A stretch of DNA of 64,000 nucleotides from contig NZ_JBGCBZ010000004.1 in NCBI RefSeq assembly GCF_041262585.1, positions 310,001 through 374,000 of the forward strand, in the 5' to 3' direction. The notes below the pieces were generated by a model that did no database searches, had not been told where the DNA came from, and was given only the letters and a program-made list of their open reading frames with translations. The stretch comes from JAOEGB01 sp041262585 (GTDB lineage Bacteria; Actinomycetota; Actinomycetes; Streptosporangiales; Streptosporangiaceae). The translations under genes and the position numbers were made by a program. This document shows positions 8,516 through 17,341 of the stretch, piece by piece. Every line of letters begins with the position of its first letter. Position 1 is the first letter of the stretch.

Positions 8516-9421
8516 ATGCATCTCGACGGCATTCTGTTCTTTCCGGTCACCCCGTTCACCGCGGATGGCCGGCTCGACGAGGAGGCTCTCCGACGACACG
8601 TCGATGAGGGCGTGAGGGCGGGCGCGGGCGGAGTGTTCGCCGCGTGCGGAACGGGCGAGTACAACGCCCTGGGTCTCGACGAGTACGAGCGGGTGGTGCG
8701 CGTCTCCGTGGAGACGGTGGCCGGGCGCGTCCCCGTCCTCTCCGGCGCGGGCGGCGCGCTGCCGTTCGCCCGGGCCTGCGCGGAGACCGCCGCCGGGGCC
8801 GGGGCCGACGGCCTCCTCCTGCTGCCGCCCTACCTGGTCACGGCTCCGGTGAGTGGGCTGGTGCGGTACATCCGCGACGTGAGCTCCGCGACGGACCTGC
8901 CCTCGATCGTCTACCAGCGCGGCAACGCCCGGTTCACGCCGGACGCCGTCGTCGAGCTCGCCGGGCTGCCGAACATCATGGGGTTCAAGGACGGGCTCGG
9001 CGACCTCGACCAGCTCCAGCGGATCGTCCTGGCCGTACGGGACGCCACCGACCGCGAGTTCGCCTTCTTCAACGGGCTGCCCACCGCCGAGATGACCGTC
9101 ATGGCCTACCGGGGCATCGGCGTGAACCTGTACTCGTCGGCCGTCTTCTGCTTCGCGCCCGAGGTGGCCCTCGGCTTCTACAAGGCGGTCACCGCCGGCG
9201 ACGACGACCTGGCCAGGCGGCTGCTCGCCGAGTTCTACCGCCCGCTGGTCGAGCTCCGCGACCTCGTCCCGGGCTACGCCGTCTCCCTGGTCAAGGCCGG
9301 CGTGACGCTGCGGGGCCTGAACGCGGGGGTGGTGCGCCCGCCGCTGATCGACGCCGCGCCGGAGCACATCGCACAGCTCGAAAGGCTCATCGCGCGAGGA
9401 TCGGAGATCGTCGGATGCTGA
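8516..9421 (+). CDS. kdgD: 5-dehydro-4-deoxyglucarate dehydratase
   Basis: A 301-residue DapA-superfamily TIM barrel. FFPVTPF near the N-terminus, ACGTGE (43-48) in place of the GTTGE of DapA, the catalytic tyrosine in VYQRGNA (Tyr133) and the Schiff-base lysine in GFKDG (Lys158) are the KdgD pattern. The enzyme dehydrates and decarboxylates 5-keto-4-deoxyglucarate to 2-ketoglutarate semialdehyde, the substrate of the dehydrogenase at 1182-2639. It overlaps the next gene by seven bases (ATGCTGA). The true DapA is separate, at 19180-20097. Confidence 0.9.
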   Translation: MHLDGILFFPVTPFTADGRLDEEALRRHVDEGVRAGAGGVFAACGTGEYNALGLDEYERVVRVSVETVAGRVPVLSGAGGALPFARACAETAAGAGADGLLLLPPYLVTAPVSGLVRYIRDVSSATDLPSIVYQRGNARFTPDAVVELAGLPNIMGFKDGLGDLDQLQRIVLAVRDATDREFAFFNGLPTAEMTVMAYRGIGVNLYSSAVFCFAPEVALGFYKAVTAGDDDLARRLLAEFYRPLVELRDLVPGYAVSLVKAGVTLRGLNAGVVRPPLIDAAPEHIAQLERLIARGSEIVGC

Positions 9422-10674
9422 TCCGGGAGGTCCACGTCACCCCGGTCGCCTTCCGGGACCCCCCGCTGCTCAACGCGGCCGGCGTGCACGAGCCGTGGGC
9501 GCTGCGCACGATCGTCGAGGTGGTGACCGACGAGGGGCTCACCGGGCTCGGCGAGACCTACGGCGACCTCGACCACCTCGGCAAGGTCCGCGACGCGGCC
9601 CGCTCGCTGATCGGGCTCGACGTCTACCACCACAACGCGGTCTACGCGGCGGTGATCGCCTCCGTCGGGGCCGACGTCGTCGTGGACAGGCACGGGCTGA
9701 CCGGCGCGGCCACGCACGAGAAGACCGTCGACCGGGTGTTCTCGCCGTTCGAGGTGGCGTGCCTCGACATCAAGGGCAAGGCGGCCGGGCGGCCCGTCGT
9801 GGAACTGCTGGGCGGCAAGGTCAGGGACGCCGTGCCGTACAGCGCCTATCTGTTCTACAAGTGGGCCGGGCATCCGGGCGAGCCGGAGGACTCCTTCGGG
9901 GCCGCGCTCGACCCCGCCGGGCTCGTCGAGCAGGCTCGCATGTTCATCGACAGGTACGGCTTCCGCTCGATCAAGCTCAAGGGCGGGGTGTACCCGCCGG
10001 TCGAGGAGATCAAGGCGATCCACGCGCTGCGGGAGGCGTTCCCCGAGCACCCGCTCCGGCTCGACCCCAACGCCGCGTGGACCGTGGACACCTCGATCGA
10101 GGTCGGCCGCGCGCTCGACGGCGTCCTCGAATACCTGGAGGACCCGACACCGGGCATCGAGAACATGGCGAGCGTCGCGCCGCTGGTCCCCATGCCGCTG
10201 GCGACGAACATGTGCGTGGTGACCCCCGAGCACCTCCCTTCGGCCATCCAGGAGAGCGCCATCGGCGTGCTGCTCCTCGACCACCACTACTGGGGCGGGC
10301 TGCTCAAGTCCTCGCACATCGCGACGCTGTGCTCGACCTTCGGCATCGAGCTGTCGATGCACTCCAACTCCCACCTCGGCATCAGCCTGGCCGCGATGAC
10401 GCACCTGGCGGCCGCCACACCGGCCATCACCCACGACTGCGACACCCACACGCCGTGGCAGGACGGGCAGGACGTGATCGCGCCGGGTGCGCTGCGGTTC
10501 GTGGACGGCGCCGTCCCGGTGCCCGACGGGCCCGGTCTCGGCGTCGAACTCGACCGCGACGCCCTTGCCGTCATGAACGAGCAGTATGAGAAGTGTGGCG
10601 TCCGCTCCCGCGACGACACGACGTACATGCAGAGCTTCGACCCGTCCTTCTCGGCCCGGAGGCCACGCTGGTGA
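9415..10674 (+). CDS. gudD: Glucarate dehydratase-family enzyme (enolase superfamily)
   Basis: A 419-residue enolase-superfamily protein. It carries the KLKGG base motif (Lys187/Lys189), metal ligands in RLDPNAAW (Asp217), YLEDP (Glu242) and ATNMCV (Asn265), then LLLDHHYWGG, MHSNSHLGISLAAMTH and CDTHTPWQ. This is the glucarate dehydratase subgroup, converting glucarate or its epimers to 5-keto-4-deoxyglucarate for KdgD. Galactarate or another aldarate could be the true substrate. It is coupled to kdgD upstream and overlaps the next gene by four bases (GTGA). Confidence 0.88.
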   Translation: MLIREVHVTPVAFRDPPLLNAAGVHEPWALRTIVEVVTDEGLTGLGETYGDLDHLGKVRDAARSLIGLDVYHHNAVYAAVIASVGADVVVDRHGLTGAATHEKTVDRVFSPFEVACLDIKGKAAGRPVVELLGGKVRDAVPYSAYLFYKWAGHPGEPEDSFGAALDPAGLVEQARMFIDRYGFRSIKLKGGVYPPVEEIKAIHALREAFPEHPLRLDPNAAWTVDTSIEVGRALDGVLEYLEDPTPGIENMASVAPLVPMPLATNMCVVTPEHLPSAIQESAIGVLLLDHHYWGGLLKSSHIATLCSTFGIELSMHSNSHLGISLAAMTHLAAATPAITHDCDTHTPWQDGQDVIAPGALRFVDGAVPVPDGPGLGVELDRDALAVMNEQYEKCGVRSRDDTTYMQSFDPSFSARRPRW

Positions 10675-11792
10675 ACGTCATCTACGCCTATCCCTGGGAC
10701 ATCGTCGGCGACCCGGCGGCCGCCGGACGCCTCAGGTCTCTCGGCGCGGACGCCGTGGCGCTGGCCGCGTCCTACCACACGACCCGCGCGGCCACCCCGC
10801 TCCATCCGGAGCACCGGCTCGTCGACGCCCGGCACGCCGCGTGTTACGTCCCGATCCGGGAGGAGGCGTGGAAGGGAAGCCGTCTCGCCCCCGCCGCGCC
10901 GGCGTGGGTGGCGTCCGACGACCCGTTCGGCGAGGCCCGCGACACGTTGCGCGCCGAGGGCCTGCCCGTCCACGCCTGGACCGTCCTCACCCACAACACG
11001 CTGCTCGGCTCCGCCAACCCCGACCTGGTCGTCACTAACGCCTTCGGCGAACGGTACTCGTACGCGCTCTGCCCAGCCTCCGCCGACGTCCGGGAATACT
11101 GCCGGACTCTCGTCCACGAGGTCGTCGAGCTGGGCGACCCGGACGCGCTGATCCTGGAGGCGTGCGGCGCGCTCGGGTTCCGCCACGGCGGCCACCACGA
11201 GAAGACCGACGGCACTGACTGGAACGCCGCGGTGATCGCGCTGCTGTCCCTCTGTTTCTGCACGGCGTGCGTCTCCCGCTACGAGTCGGCCGGGATCGAC
11301 GTGGCCGAGCTCCGGTCCCGGGTGCGCGCCGCCGTCGACCAGCCGGCCGAGTCGGTCGAGTCGGCGCTGGGCGACCTGGCGGAAGCCATACGCGACCTGA
11401 GGACGGGGCTCGCGGGCGAGCTGCGCGCGCTGCTGCTCGCGGAGGCCCGCTCGGTGCGGCCCGGCATCCCGATCGGCCTGCACGCGAACGCCGACCCCTG
11501 GGCGACCGGCCCCTTCGCCACCGTGCCCGCCGGCGTGGACGTGGACGTCCTGATCGGCAACTGCTGGAACGCCCCCGAGGTCGACGAGGCCGGGCTGCGC
11601 GGGCTCGGGCGGCTCGGCCCGCGCGTCGGGGCCTACCTCCTCGCCCTCCCGCCGCGTCCCGCGGACGGAGAGGCCCTGGCCTGGCTGGCCGAAACCTACA
11701 CCGCCGCCGGCGCCCAGGAGATTCACTGGTACCACGGCGGCCTCGCCTCCGCCGCCCGCCTGGAAGCGATCGCTCACGCGATCAGACGGTAA
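10671..11792 (+). CDS. Uncharacterised protein of the glucarate operon
   Basis: 373 residues from GTG 10671, which overlaps the gudD stop, so the two are translated together. The protein has no signal peptide. Visible features are VIYAYPWDIVGDP at the N-terminus, LAASYHTTRA, VHAWTVLTHNTLLG, EACGALGFRHGGHHEKTDG and IGLHANADPW. Alternating beta/alpha segments with aromatic and His/Asp-rich loops suggest a TIM barrel related to glycoside-hydrolase-like folds. I recognise the family only as an uncharacterised actinobacterial protein. Coupling to kdgD and gudD points to hydrolysis or processing of a uronide or aldarate derivative (inferred). Confidence 0.75.
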   Translation: MNVIYAYPWDIVGDPAAAGRLRSLGADAVALAASYHTTRAATPLHPEHRLVDARHAACYVPIREEAWKGSRLAPAAPAWVASDDPFGEARDTLRAEGLPVHAWTVLTHNTLLGSANPDLVVTNAFGERYSYALCPASADVREYCRTLVHEVVELGDPDALILEACGALGFRHGGHHEKTDGTDWNAAVIALLSLCFCTACVSRYESAGIDVAELRSRVRAAVDQPAESVESALGDLAEAIRDLRTGLAGELRALLLAEARSVRPGIPIGLHANADPWATGPFATVPAGVDVDVLIGNCWNAPEVDEAGLRGLGRLGPRVGAYLLALPPRPADGEALAWLAETYTAAGAQEIHWYHGGLASAARLEAIAHAIRR

Positions 11793-11807
11793 GCCACAAT
11801 CTCATGC

Positions 11808-14800
11808 ATGCGGTTCGGCATTCTCGGCCCCACGGAGGCCCGGCTCGGCGATAGGCGCCCAGATGACGGCCCGGATGACGGCCCGGATGACGGCGCGGAT
11901 GAGGGCCGGGTCCCGGTCGGCGGGCCGGGGCTCCGGGCGCTGCTCGCGCTGCTGCTTCTGGGGGCGGGCCGGGTGGTCAGCGGCGAGCGCCTGATCGGCG
12001 GCCTCTACGGCGCCGAGCCGCCCGCCAACGCCGTCAACGCCCTTCAGGCCCAGGTCTCGCGGCTGCGCCGGCAGCTCGGCGACCTGGTGGAGGGCCATCC
12101 CGCCGGATATCGCCTCGCCGTCGATCCTGACGATGTGGACGCGTTCCGGTTCGAGCGGCTCGCGGCCGAGGGGCGGCGGGCCCTCTCATCGGGGAACCAC
12201 CGGGCGGCGGCCGCGTCGCTGCGGCAGGCCCTCGATCTCTGGCGCGGGCCCGCTCTCGCCGACGTCCTCGACGCGCCGTTCGCGGCCGCGCAGGCGACCC
12301 GGCTGGAGGAGCTGCGCCTGACCGCGGCCGAGGACCTCGCGGAGGCCAGGCTCGCGCTCGGCGAGCACGGTCACCACGGTGAGCCCAGTCACCACGGTCA
12401 GCACGGGGACCTCGTCGCCGAGCTGCGGGACCGGGCGGCCGCCCACCCGCTGCGCGAGCGGACCCTCGGCCAGCTCATGCGCGCGCTCTACGCGGCCGGC
12501 CGCCAGGCCGAGGCGCTGGCGGCGTTCGAGGACGCCCGGCGGAGGCTCGCCGACGAGCTGGGCGCCGACCCCTCCGCCGAGCTGGCCGCGATCCACCTGG
12601 CCGTGCTCCGCTCCGACCCGTCCCTCTCCCCCGGCCCCGCCGTACGGCACGCGCTGCCCGCCCAGCTCACCACCCTGGTGGGCCGGGCGGAGGACCTGGA
12701 GCGGATCGGCGCGCTGCTCGGCGAGGCGCGGCTGGTGACGCTCACCGGTCCCGGGGGCACCGGCAAGACGCGGCTCGCGACGGAGGCCGCGGGCCGGGAG
12801 CCCGGCAACGTCTGCTTCGTCGAGCTCGCGCCTCTCGGTGACGGGGCCGACGTGCCGCAGGCGGTGCTCGCCGCGCTCGGGCTCCGCGAGACCGGGCTGC
12901 TGGCCACCCCGGCGCCGCCTCGCTCCGGGCCGGCGCCGGATCCCGTCGCGAGGCTGGTCGCGGCCCTCGCCGACCGGCCCGCGCTGCTCGTGCTGGACAA
13001 CTGCGAGCACGTCGTGGAGGCCGCCGCCCGGCTCGCCGACCGCCTGCTCAGCGCGTGCCCGGCGCTGCGGGTCCTGGCCACCAGCAGGGAGGCGCTCGGC
13101 ATCACCGGCGAGCGGCTCTATCCCGTTCCTCCCCTCGATCTGCCGCCGCCCGGCACGCCAGCGGCGGAGGCGCTCGCCTATCCGGCGGTGCGGCTGTTCG
13201 CCGAGCGTGCCTCCGCCGTACGGCCCGATGTCGAGCCCGGTGCGGAGGACATCGTGCGGATCTGCCGGGCGCTCGACGGGCTGCCGCTGGCGATCGAGCT
13301 CGCCGCCGCCCGGATGCGGTCGCTGACGGCCGCCGAGCTCGCCGCCCGCCTGACCGACCGCTTCTCGCTGCTGTCGCGCGGCAGCCGTACGGCGCAGCCG
13401 AGGCACCGCACGCTCCGCGCGGTGGTCGAGTGGAGCTGGGACCTGCTCGACGAGGCCGAGCGCGCGCTGGCGAGGCGGCTCACGGTCTTCGCGGGCGGCG
13501 CGACGCTGGAGGCGGCCGAGCGGGTGTGCGGGGTGCCGGACACGGACGGCGTGCTGGCCTCCCTCGTGGAGAAGTCCCTGGTCGAGGCCGTAGCAGGGGG
13601 TGCGGGCGACCGCTACCGGATGCTGGAGACCATCCGGGCCTTCTGCGCGGAACGGCTGGCCGAGGCGGGCGAGGAGGAACGGCTCCGCCGGGCCCACCTG
13701 GCGTACTTCCTGGATCTCGCCGAGACCGCCGACCCCCACCTGCGCGGGCCGGAGCAGCTGGAGTGGCTGCGGCGGCTGGACTCCGAGCGCGACAACCTTC
13801 ACGCCGCCCTGCACCGTGCCGCCGACAAGCACAGGGCCCCTGACGTCAGGGACGCGCTGAGACTGCTTTCGGCGGCGACGGGCTACTGGTTGCTGCGCGG
13901 CCTGCGCGGCGAGGCCTCCGGACTGGCGCGCGAGCTGCTGAGGAGGACGGGCCCAGAGCCGCCGACGGGTCTGGAGCAGGAGCACGCGCTGTGCACGCTC
14001 ACCGCGGCGGCCGGCAGCGGCCACGGCGCCGAACTCGGGCCGCGCCTGCCCAACGCCATCCGGGTGATCGACGGCCTGACGGCCCTGCCCCGCCAGCCGT
14101 TCGTGGTCGTGCTGCGCGCCATGGTCGGCGGCCCGCCCGACCATGGCGTCTACCGCGAGCTGGAGCGCAAGCGCGGGCTGCTGGACGAGGACCCGTGGAC
14201 GCGCGCGCTCAACGACTTCGGCCGGGGATACATGAGGATGTTCGGCGGGCACCTGGCGGAAGCCGAGCAGGAGATCACGAGAGCGCTCGACGACATCCGG
14301 TCGGTCGGTGACCGCTGGCTGATGTCGATGGCGCTGTCCGCCCTCGCCGACCTCGCGGACTGGCGGGGCGACTACGCGAGGGTGGTGGCCCTGGCCGACG
14401 AGGCGCTCGACCTCACCGAGCGCCTCGGAGCCACGGCCGACATGGCGGAGACGCTGTGCCGCCGGGCCGGTGGACGGATGCGCGCGGGCGACGAGGCGGA
14501 AGCCCGTGCCGACTACGAGCGCGCCGCCGAGCTGGCCCGGAGTGCCGGCGTTCCGGACCTGCTCGCCGCCGCCCACCTCGGGCTCGGCGAGCTGGCCCGG
14601 CTGCGCGGCGATCTCATCGAGGCCCGCTCGCTGTGCGAGACGGCGCTCGCCGAATGCAGGGCGGACTGGTTCAGCGCCGAGGAGACGCGCTCTCGGGTGT
14701 ACCTCTCGCTGGGCTGGACCGCCGAGCGGGAGGGCAACGCCGCCGAAGCCCTCGCCTGGCATCGGCGGGCACTCTCGACAGGGCTGGGCGACCGGAACCT

Positions 14801-15098
14801 CTCCATGGCCGCCAAGGTGGCCGAAGGGCTCGCCGGAGTCGCACTGCTCGAAGGGGACGGCGAGCGGGCGGCCCTCCTGCTCGGCGTCGGCACGGCTTTG
14901 CGCGGCTCACCCGGCGTGGGCAGTCCCGACACCGACCGGGTCGCCGCGGGGTGCCGCGCACTGATCGGAGACGCGGCCTACGACAGCGTGTACGCGCATG
15001 CCACGGCCGCCACCCGCGAGCGGATGCTCGCCACCGGCGACGCGTCCGCCCCCGCGCTGACCGTCATCGAAGGGCACCTGTCAGCGCTGGGCGGGTGA
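11808..15098 (+). CDS. SARP/AfsR-type regulator: BTAD + NB-ARC ATPase + TPR
   Basis: A 1096-residue regulator. The N-terminal winged helix (MRFGILGPTEARLGD, LRALLALLLLGAGRVV) is interrupted by a DDGPDDGPDDG repeat at residues ~22-34. A bacterial activator domain follows (residues ~105-270), with a His-rich insert (GHHGEPSHHGQHG). Next are a P-loop GPGGTGKTRLA (~314-324), LLVLDNCEHV, the GLPLAIELAAARM helix and C-terminal TPR-like helices. Such proteins activate local gene sets after ATP-dependent oligomerisation. The MFS exporter downstream is the likely target. Its stop lies in a tandem repeat array. Confidence 0.9.
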   Translation: MRFGILGPTEARLGDRRPDDGPDDGPDDGADEGRVPVGGPGLRALLALLLLGAGRVVSGERLIGGLYGAEPPANAVNALQAQVSRLRRQLGDLVEGHPAGYRLAVDPDDVDAFRFERLAAEGRRALSSGNHRAAAASLRQALDLWRGPALADVLDAPFAAAQATRLEELRLTAAEDLAEARLALGEHGHHGEPSHHGQHGDLVAELRDRAAAHPLRERTLGQLMRALYAAGRQAEALAAFEDARRRLADELGADPSAELAAIHLAVLRSDPSLSPGPAVRHALPAQLTTLVGRAEDLERIGALLGEARLVTLTGPGGTGKTRLATEAAGREPGNVCFVELAPLGDGADVPQAVLAALGLRETGLLATPAPPRSGPAPDPVARLVAALADRPALLVLDNCEHVVEAAARLADRLLSACPALRVLATSREALGITGERLYPVPPLDLPPPGTPAAEALAYPAVRLFAERASAVRPDVEPGAEDIVRICRALDGLPLAIELAAARMRSLTAAELAARLTDRFSLLSRGSRTAQPRHRTLRAVVEWSWDLLDEAERALARRLTVFAGGATLEAAERVCGVPDTDGVLASLVEKSLVEAVAGGAGDRYRMLETIRAFCAERLAEAGEEERLRRAHLAYFLDLAETADPHLRGPEQLEWLRRLDSERDNLHAALHRAADKHRAPDVRDALRLLSAATGYWLLRGLRGEASGLARELLRRTGPEPPTGLEQEHALCTLTAAAGSGHGAELGPRLPNAIRVIDGLTALPRQPFVVVLRAMVGGPPDHGVYRELERKRGLLDEDPWTRALNDFGRGYMRMFGGHLAEAEQEITRALDDIRSVGDRWLMSMALSALADLADWRGDYARVVALADEALDLTERLGATADMAETLCRRAGGRMRAGDEAEARADYERAAELARSAGVPDLLAAAHLGLGELARLRGDLIEARSLCETALAECRADWFSAEETRSRVYLSLGWTAEREGNAAEALAWHRRALSTGLGDRNLSMAAKVAEGLAGVALLEGDGERAALLLGVGTALRGSPGVGSPDTDRVAAGCRALIGDAAYDSVYAHATAATRERMLATGDASAPALTVIEGHLSALGG

Positions 15099-15170
15099 CT
15101 CGTCAGATCGGACGGGTGACCCGTCAGCTTCGGTGGGTGACTCGTCAGCGTTCGGTGAGTGGCTCGTCAG
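15091..15170. repeat. Four-copy tandem repeat, 21-22 bp period, at a stop codon
   Basis: The core GGGTGACTCGTCAG recurs at 15093, 15114, 15135 and (degenerate) 15157. The first copy contains the stop TGA of the SARP regulator (15096-15098). The array fills the gap to the MFS gene. Confidence 0.85.
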
Positions 15171-15192
15171 CGCGACCGCCGACCCTGCGTGC

Positions 15193-16755
15193 ATGACGAA
15201 CTCCCGCAAGTGGGGCACGCTGGTGATCGCGTGCCTGGCTGTGCTGCTGCTGTCCATCGACCTGACCGTCCTGCACCTCGCCAGCCCCAAGCTGGCCGCC
15301 GACCTGAACCCGTCGGCCACCCAGTTCCTCTGGATCGCCGACATCTACGGCTTCGCGCTCGCCGGGCTGCTCGTGACGATGGGCAACGTGGGCGACCGGA
15401 TCGGCCGCAAGCGGCTGCTGCTCATCGGCACTGCCGCGTTCGGCGCGGCCTCGGCGATAACCGCCTACGCGCCCAATCCCGAGCTCCTCATCGCCGCTCG
15501 CGCGCTGCTCGGCGTCGCCGGCGCGATCATCATGCCCTCGACGCTCTCGCTGGTCCGCAACGTCTTCACCGACCCGAAGGAGCGGACCAGCGCGGTCGGC
15601 ATCTGGAGCAGCGTCTCCGCGGCGGGCTTCGCCCTCGGCCCCCTTGTCGGGGGCGTGCTGCTCGACCACTTCTGGTGGGGCTCGGTCTTCCTGATCAACC
15701 TGCCGGTGGTCGCGCTCATACTGGTCACGGGCTTCATCGTGCTCCCCGAGTCAGGCAACCCCCGTCCCGGCCGGATCGACCTGCCGAGCGTCCCGCTCTC
15801 GGTCGTCGGCGTGCTCGGGCTGATTTACGCCCTCAAGGAGGCCGCGCGCGGCGGAGCCGCCCAGGGATCCGTCATCGCGACCGCCGCCATCGGAGTGGCT
15901 GCCCTGGTCGTGTTCGTCTGGCGGCAGACCCGGCTGGCCGAGCCGCTCATCGACGTCCGGCTGTTCCGCCGCCGGGCCTTCGCCGCGTCGGTGGGCGCCG
16001 AACTGATCGCGATGTTCGCCATGCTGGCCATGTCGCTGGTCTTCGCACAGTACTTCCAGCTCGTCCTGGGCTGGTCGCCGTTGATCGCGGGCCTCGCCGG
16101 GATGCCCGGGGGCTTCGCGGCCGGCGGAGGCGGGGCGCTCGCCGGCACGCTGGTCCACAAGTGGGGCCGGGGACCGGTGGTCACGCTCGGCCTCGTCATG
16201 ACCGCGGCCGGGTTCGCGCTGTTCAGCCGGATCGGCACCGACCTGAGCTACCCCTATCTGCTCGTCGCCATGATCATCCAAGGCGTCGGCACGGGGTTCA
16301 CGTTCGCCGTGACGAACGACACGCTGCTCGCCACGGCGCCGAAGGAGCGAGCGGGGGCGGCCGGGGCCATCTCCGAGACCGCTCACGAGATGGGCGGCGC
16401 GCTCGGCATCGCCGTCCTCGGCAGCGTGCTGAACAGCGCCTACCGCAACGGCCTCGACCTCCCGGCGGGGCTGCCCGCCGCGGCCGAGGCCCAGATCCGC
16501 GACACGCTCGGAGGCGCTCTGCGAGCCGCCGCCACCCTGCCCCGTGACGTGGCCGGGGCCGTCACGGGCGCGGCGAAGCAGGCGTTCGTCGAGGGCCTCC
16601 ACGCCACCGTTCTGACCGGCGCGGCGATCCTCCTCTGCCTGGCGGTCGCCGCCCTGTTCGCGCTGCGCGGCGTCCCCAAGGTGATCCCGGAATACGAGAG
16701 CACTGGGCAGGATCTCTCCGAGGACCCCGCCGAGGGCGTCCCCGCGGTCAGCTGA
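15193..16755 (+). CDS. MFS multidrug exporter, DHA2 (14-span) type
   Basis: 520 residues from ATG 15193. The N-terminus starts in the first membrane helix (WGTLVIACLAVLLLSIDLTVLHLA). Motif A appears as GNVGDRIGRKRLLL and motif C-like sequence as GFALGPLVGGVLLDHFWW, both typical of EmrB/QacA-type drug/proton antiporters. An upstream in-frame GTG would add about 20 unlikely residues over the repeat array. Its position just behind the SARP regulator suggests regulated efflux. The end overlaps the convergent DUF402 gene by eight bases. Confidence 0.9.
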   Translation: MTNSRKWGTLVIACLAVLLLSIDLTVLHLASPKLAADLNPSATQFLWIADIYGFALAGLLVTMGNVGDRIGRKRLLLIGTAAFGAASAITAYAPNPELLIAARALLGVAGAIIMPSTLSLVRNVFTDPKERTSAVGIWSSVSAAGFALGPLVGGVLLDHFWWGSVFLINLPVVALILVTGFIVLPESGNPRPGRIDLPSVPLSVVGVLGLIYALKEAARGGAAQGSVIATAAIGVAALVVFVWRQTRLAEPLIDVRLFRRRAFAASVGAELIAMFAMLAMSLVFAQYFQLVLGWSPLIAGLAGMPGGFAAGGGGALAGTLVHKWGRGPVVTLGLVMTAAGFALFSRIGTDLSYPYLLVAMIIQGVGTGFTFAVTNDTLLATAPKERAGAAGAISETAHEMGGALGIAVLGSVLNSAYRNGLDLPAGLPAAAEAQIRDTLGGALRAAATLPRDVAGAVTGAAKQAFVEGLHATVLTGAAILLCLAVAALFALRGVPKVIPEYESTGQDLSEDPAEGVPAVS

Positions 16756-17245
16756 CCAGCGACAGCCAGTGGTCGTGCGCGCCGCCGAACGGGCCGGACG
16801 CCCGGCCCACGGCGTCCATCAGCCAGGCGGCCGACCGCTCCGCCTGGCTGATCACCTCGTCCGGGTACGCGTAGAGCACCTGGTGCTCGGCGAACTCGTC
16901 CTCGTCGTCCAGGTGCAGGCGACCGTCCTTGAACCTGAGCACGTCGAGATCCAGATCGACCATGGTGACCTCGCCACCCTGCCACACCGGCACGGTGGTG
17001 ACGTCGCAGTAGATCGCCGTCTCGTGCCCGTCCGCGTTGAACGTGGCCGTCCACCACTGGTCGCGCGGGAAAAGCATGACGAACGGCATCTCCCAGACGA
17101 CCGGGGGCTCATGTCCCCTCTGGCCGACGGTGCCGGCGCTGCAGCCGACCCACGAGCCGTGCTCGTCCTCACCCAGGAGCCTCCCCGGATGGTTCCAGTG
17201 CAACGATCCGCCGTATTTGCGGTAGACGACCCTCACCTCGGACAC
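16748..17245 (-). CDS. DUF402 domain protein (FomD/YtlR-like)
   Basis: 165 residues from GTG 17245. The DUF402 core is clear: FPRDQWWTATFNADGHETAIYCDV, then VDLDLDVLRFKDG and LDDEDEFAEHQ, supplying Asp/Glu metal ligands. Relatives hydrolyse nucleoside di- or triphosphate linkages (FomD acts on CMP-phosphonate in fosfomycin synthesis). The substrate here is unknown. It overlaps the MFS gene tail to tail and lies downstream of the RNase J gene on the same strand, after a terminator-like hairpin. Confidence 0.8.
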   Translation of the reverse strand: MSEVRVVYRKYGGSLHWNHPGRLLGEDEHGSWVGCSAGTVGQRGHEPPVVWEMPFVMLFPRDQWWTATFNADGHETAIYCDVTTVPVWQGGEVTMVDLDLDVLRFKDGRLHLDDEDEFAEHQVLYAYPDEVISQAERSAAWLMDAVGRASGPFGGAHDHWLSLVS

Positions 17246-17296
17246 GGGCGGGACGCTATGCCACGCCCATCCCCGAACGCAACGGCATATTCACCG

Positions 17297-17321
17297 GAGG
17301 CCGGCGACGACGGCCGGCCTC
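17297..17321 (-). terminator. Terminator-like hairpin after RNase J
   Basis: A 9-bp GC stem (GAGGCCGGC / GCCGGCCTC) with a 7-base loop lies about 20 bases past the RNase J stop. No U-tract follows, as is usual in this GC range. Confidence 0.55.
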
Positions 17322-17341
17322 GGTGCGTGTTCGTACGGATT

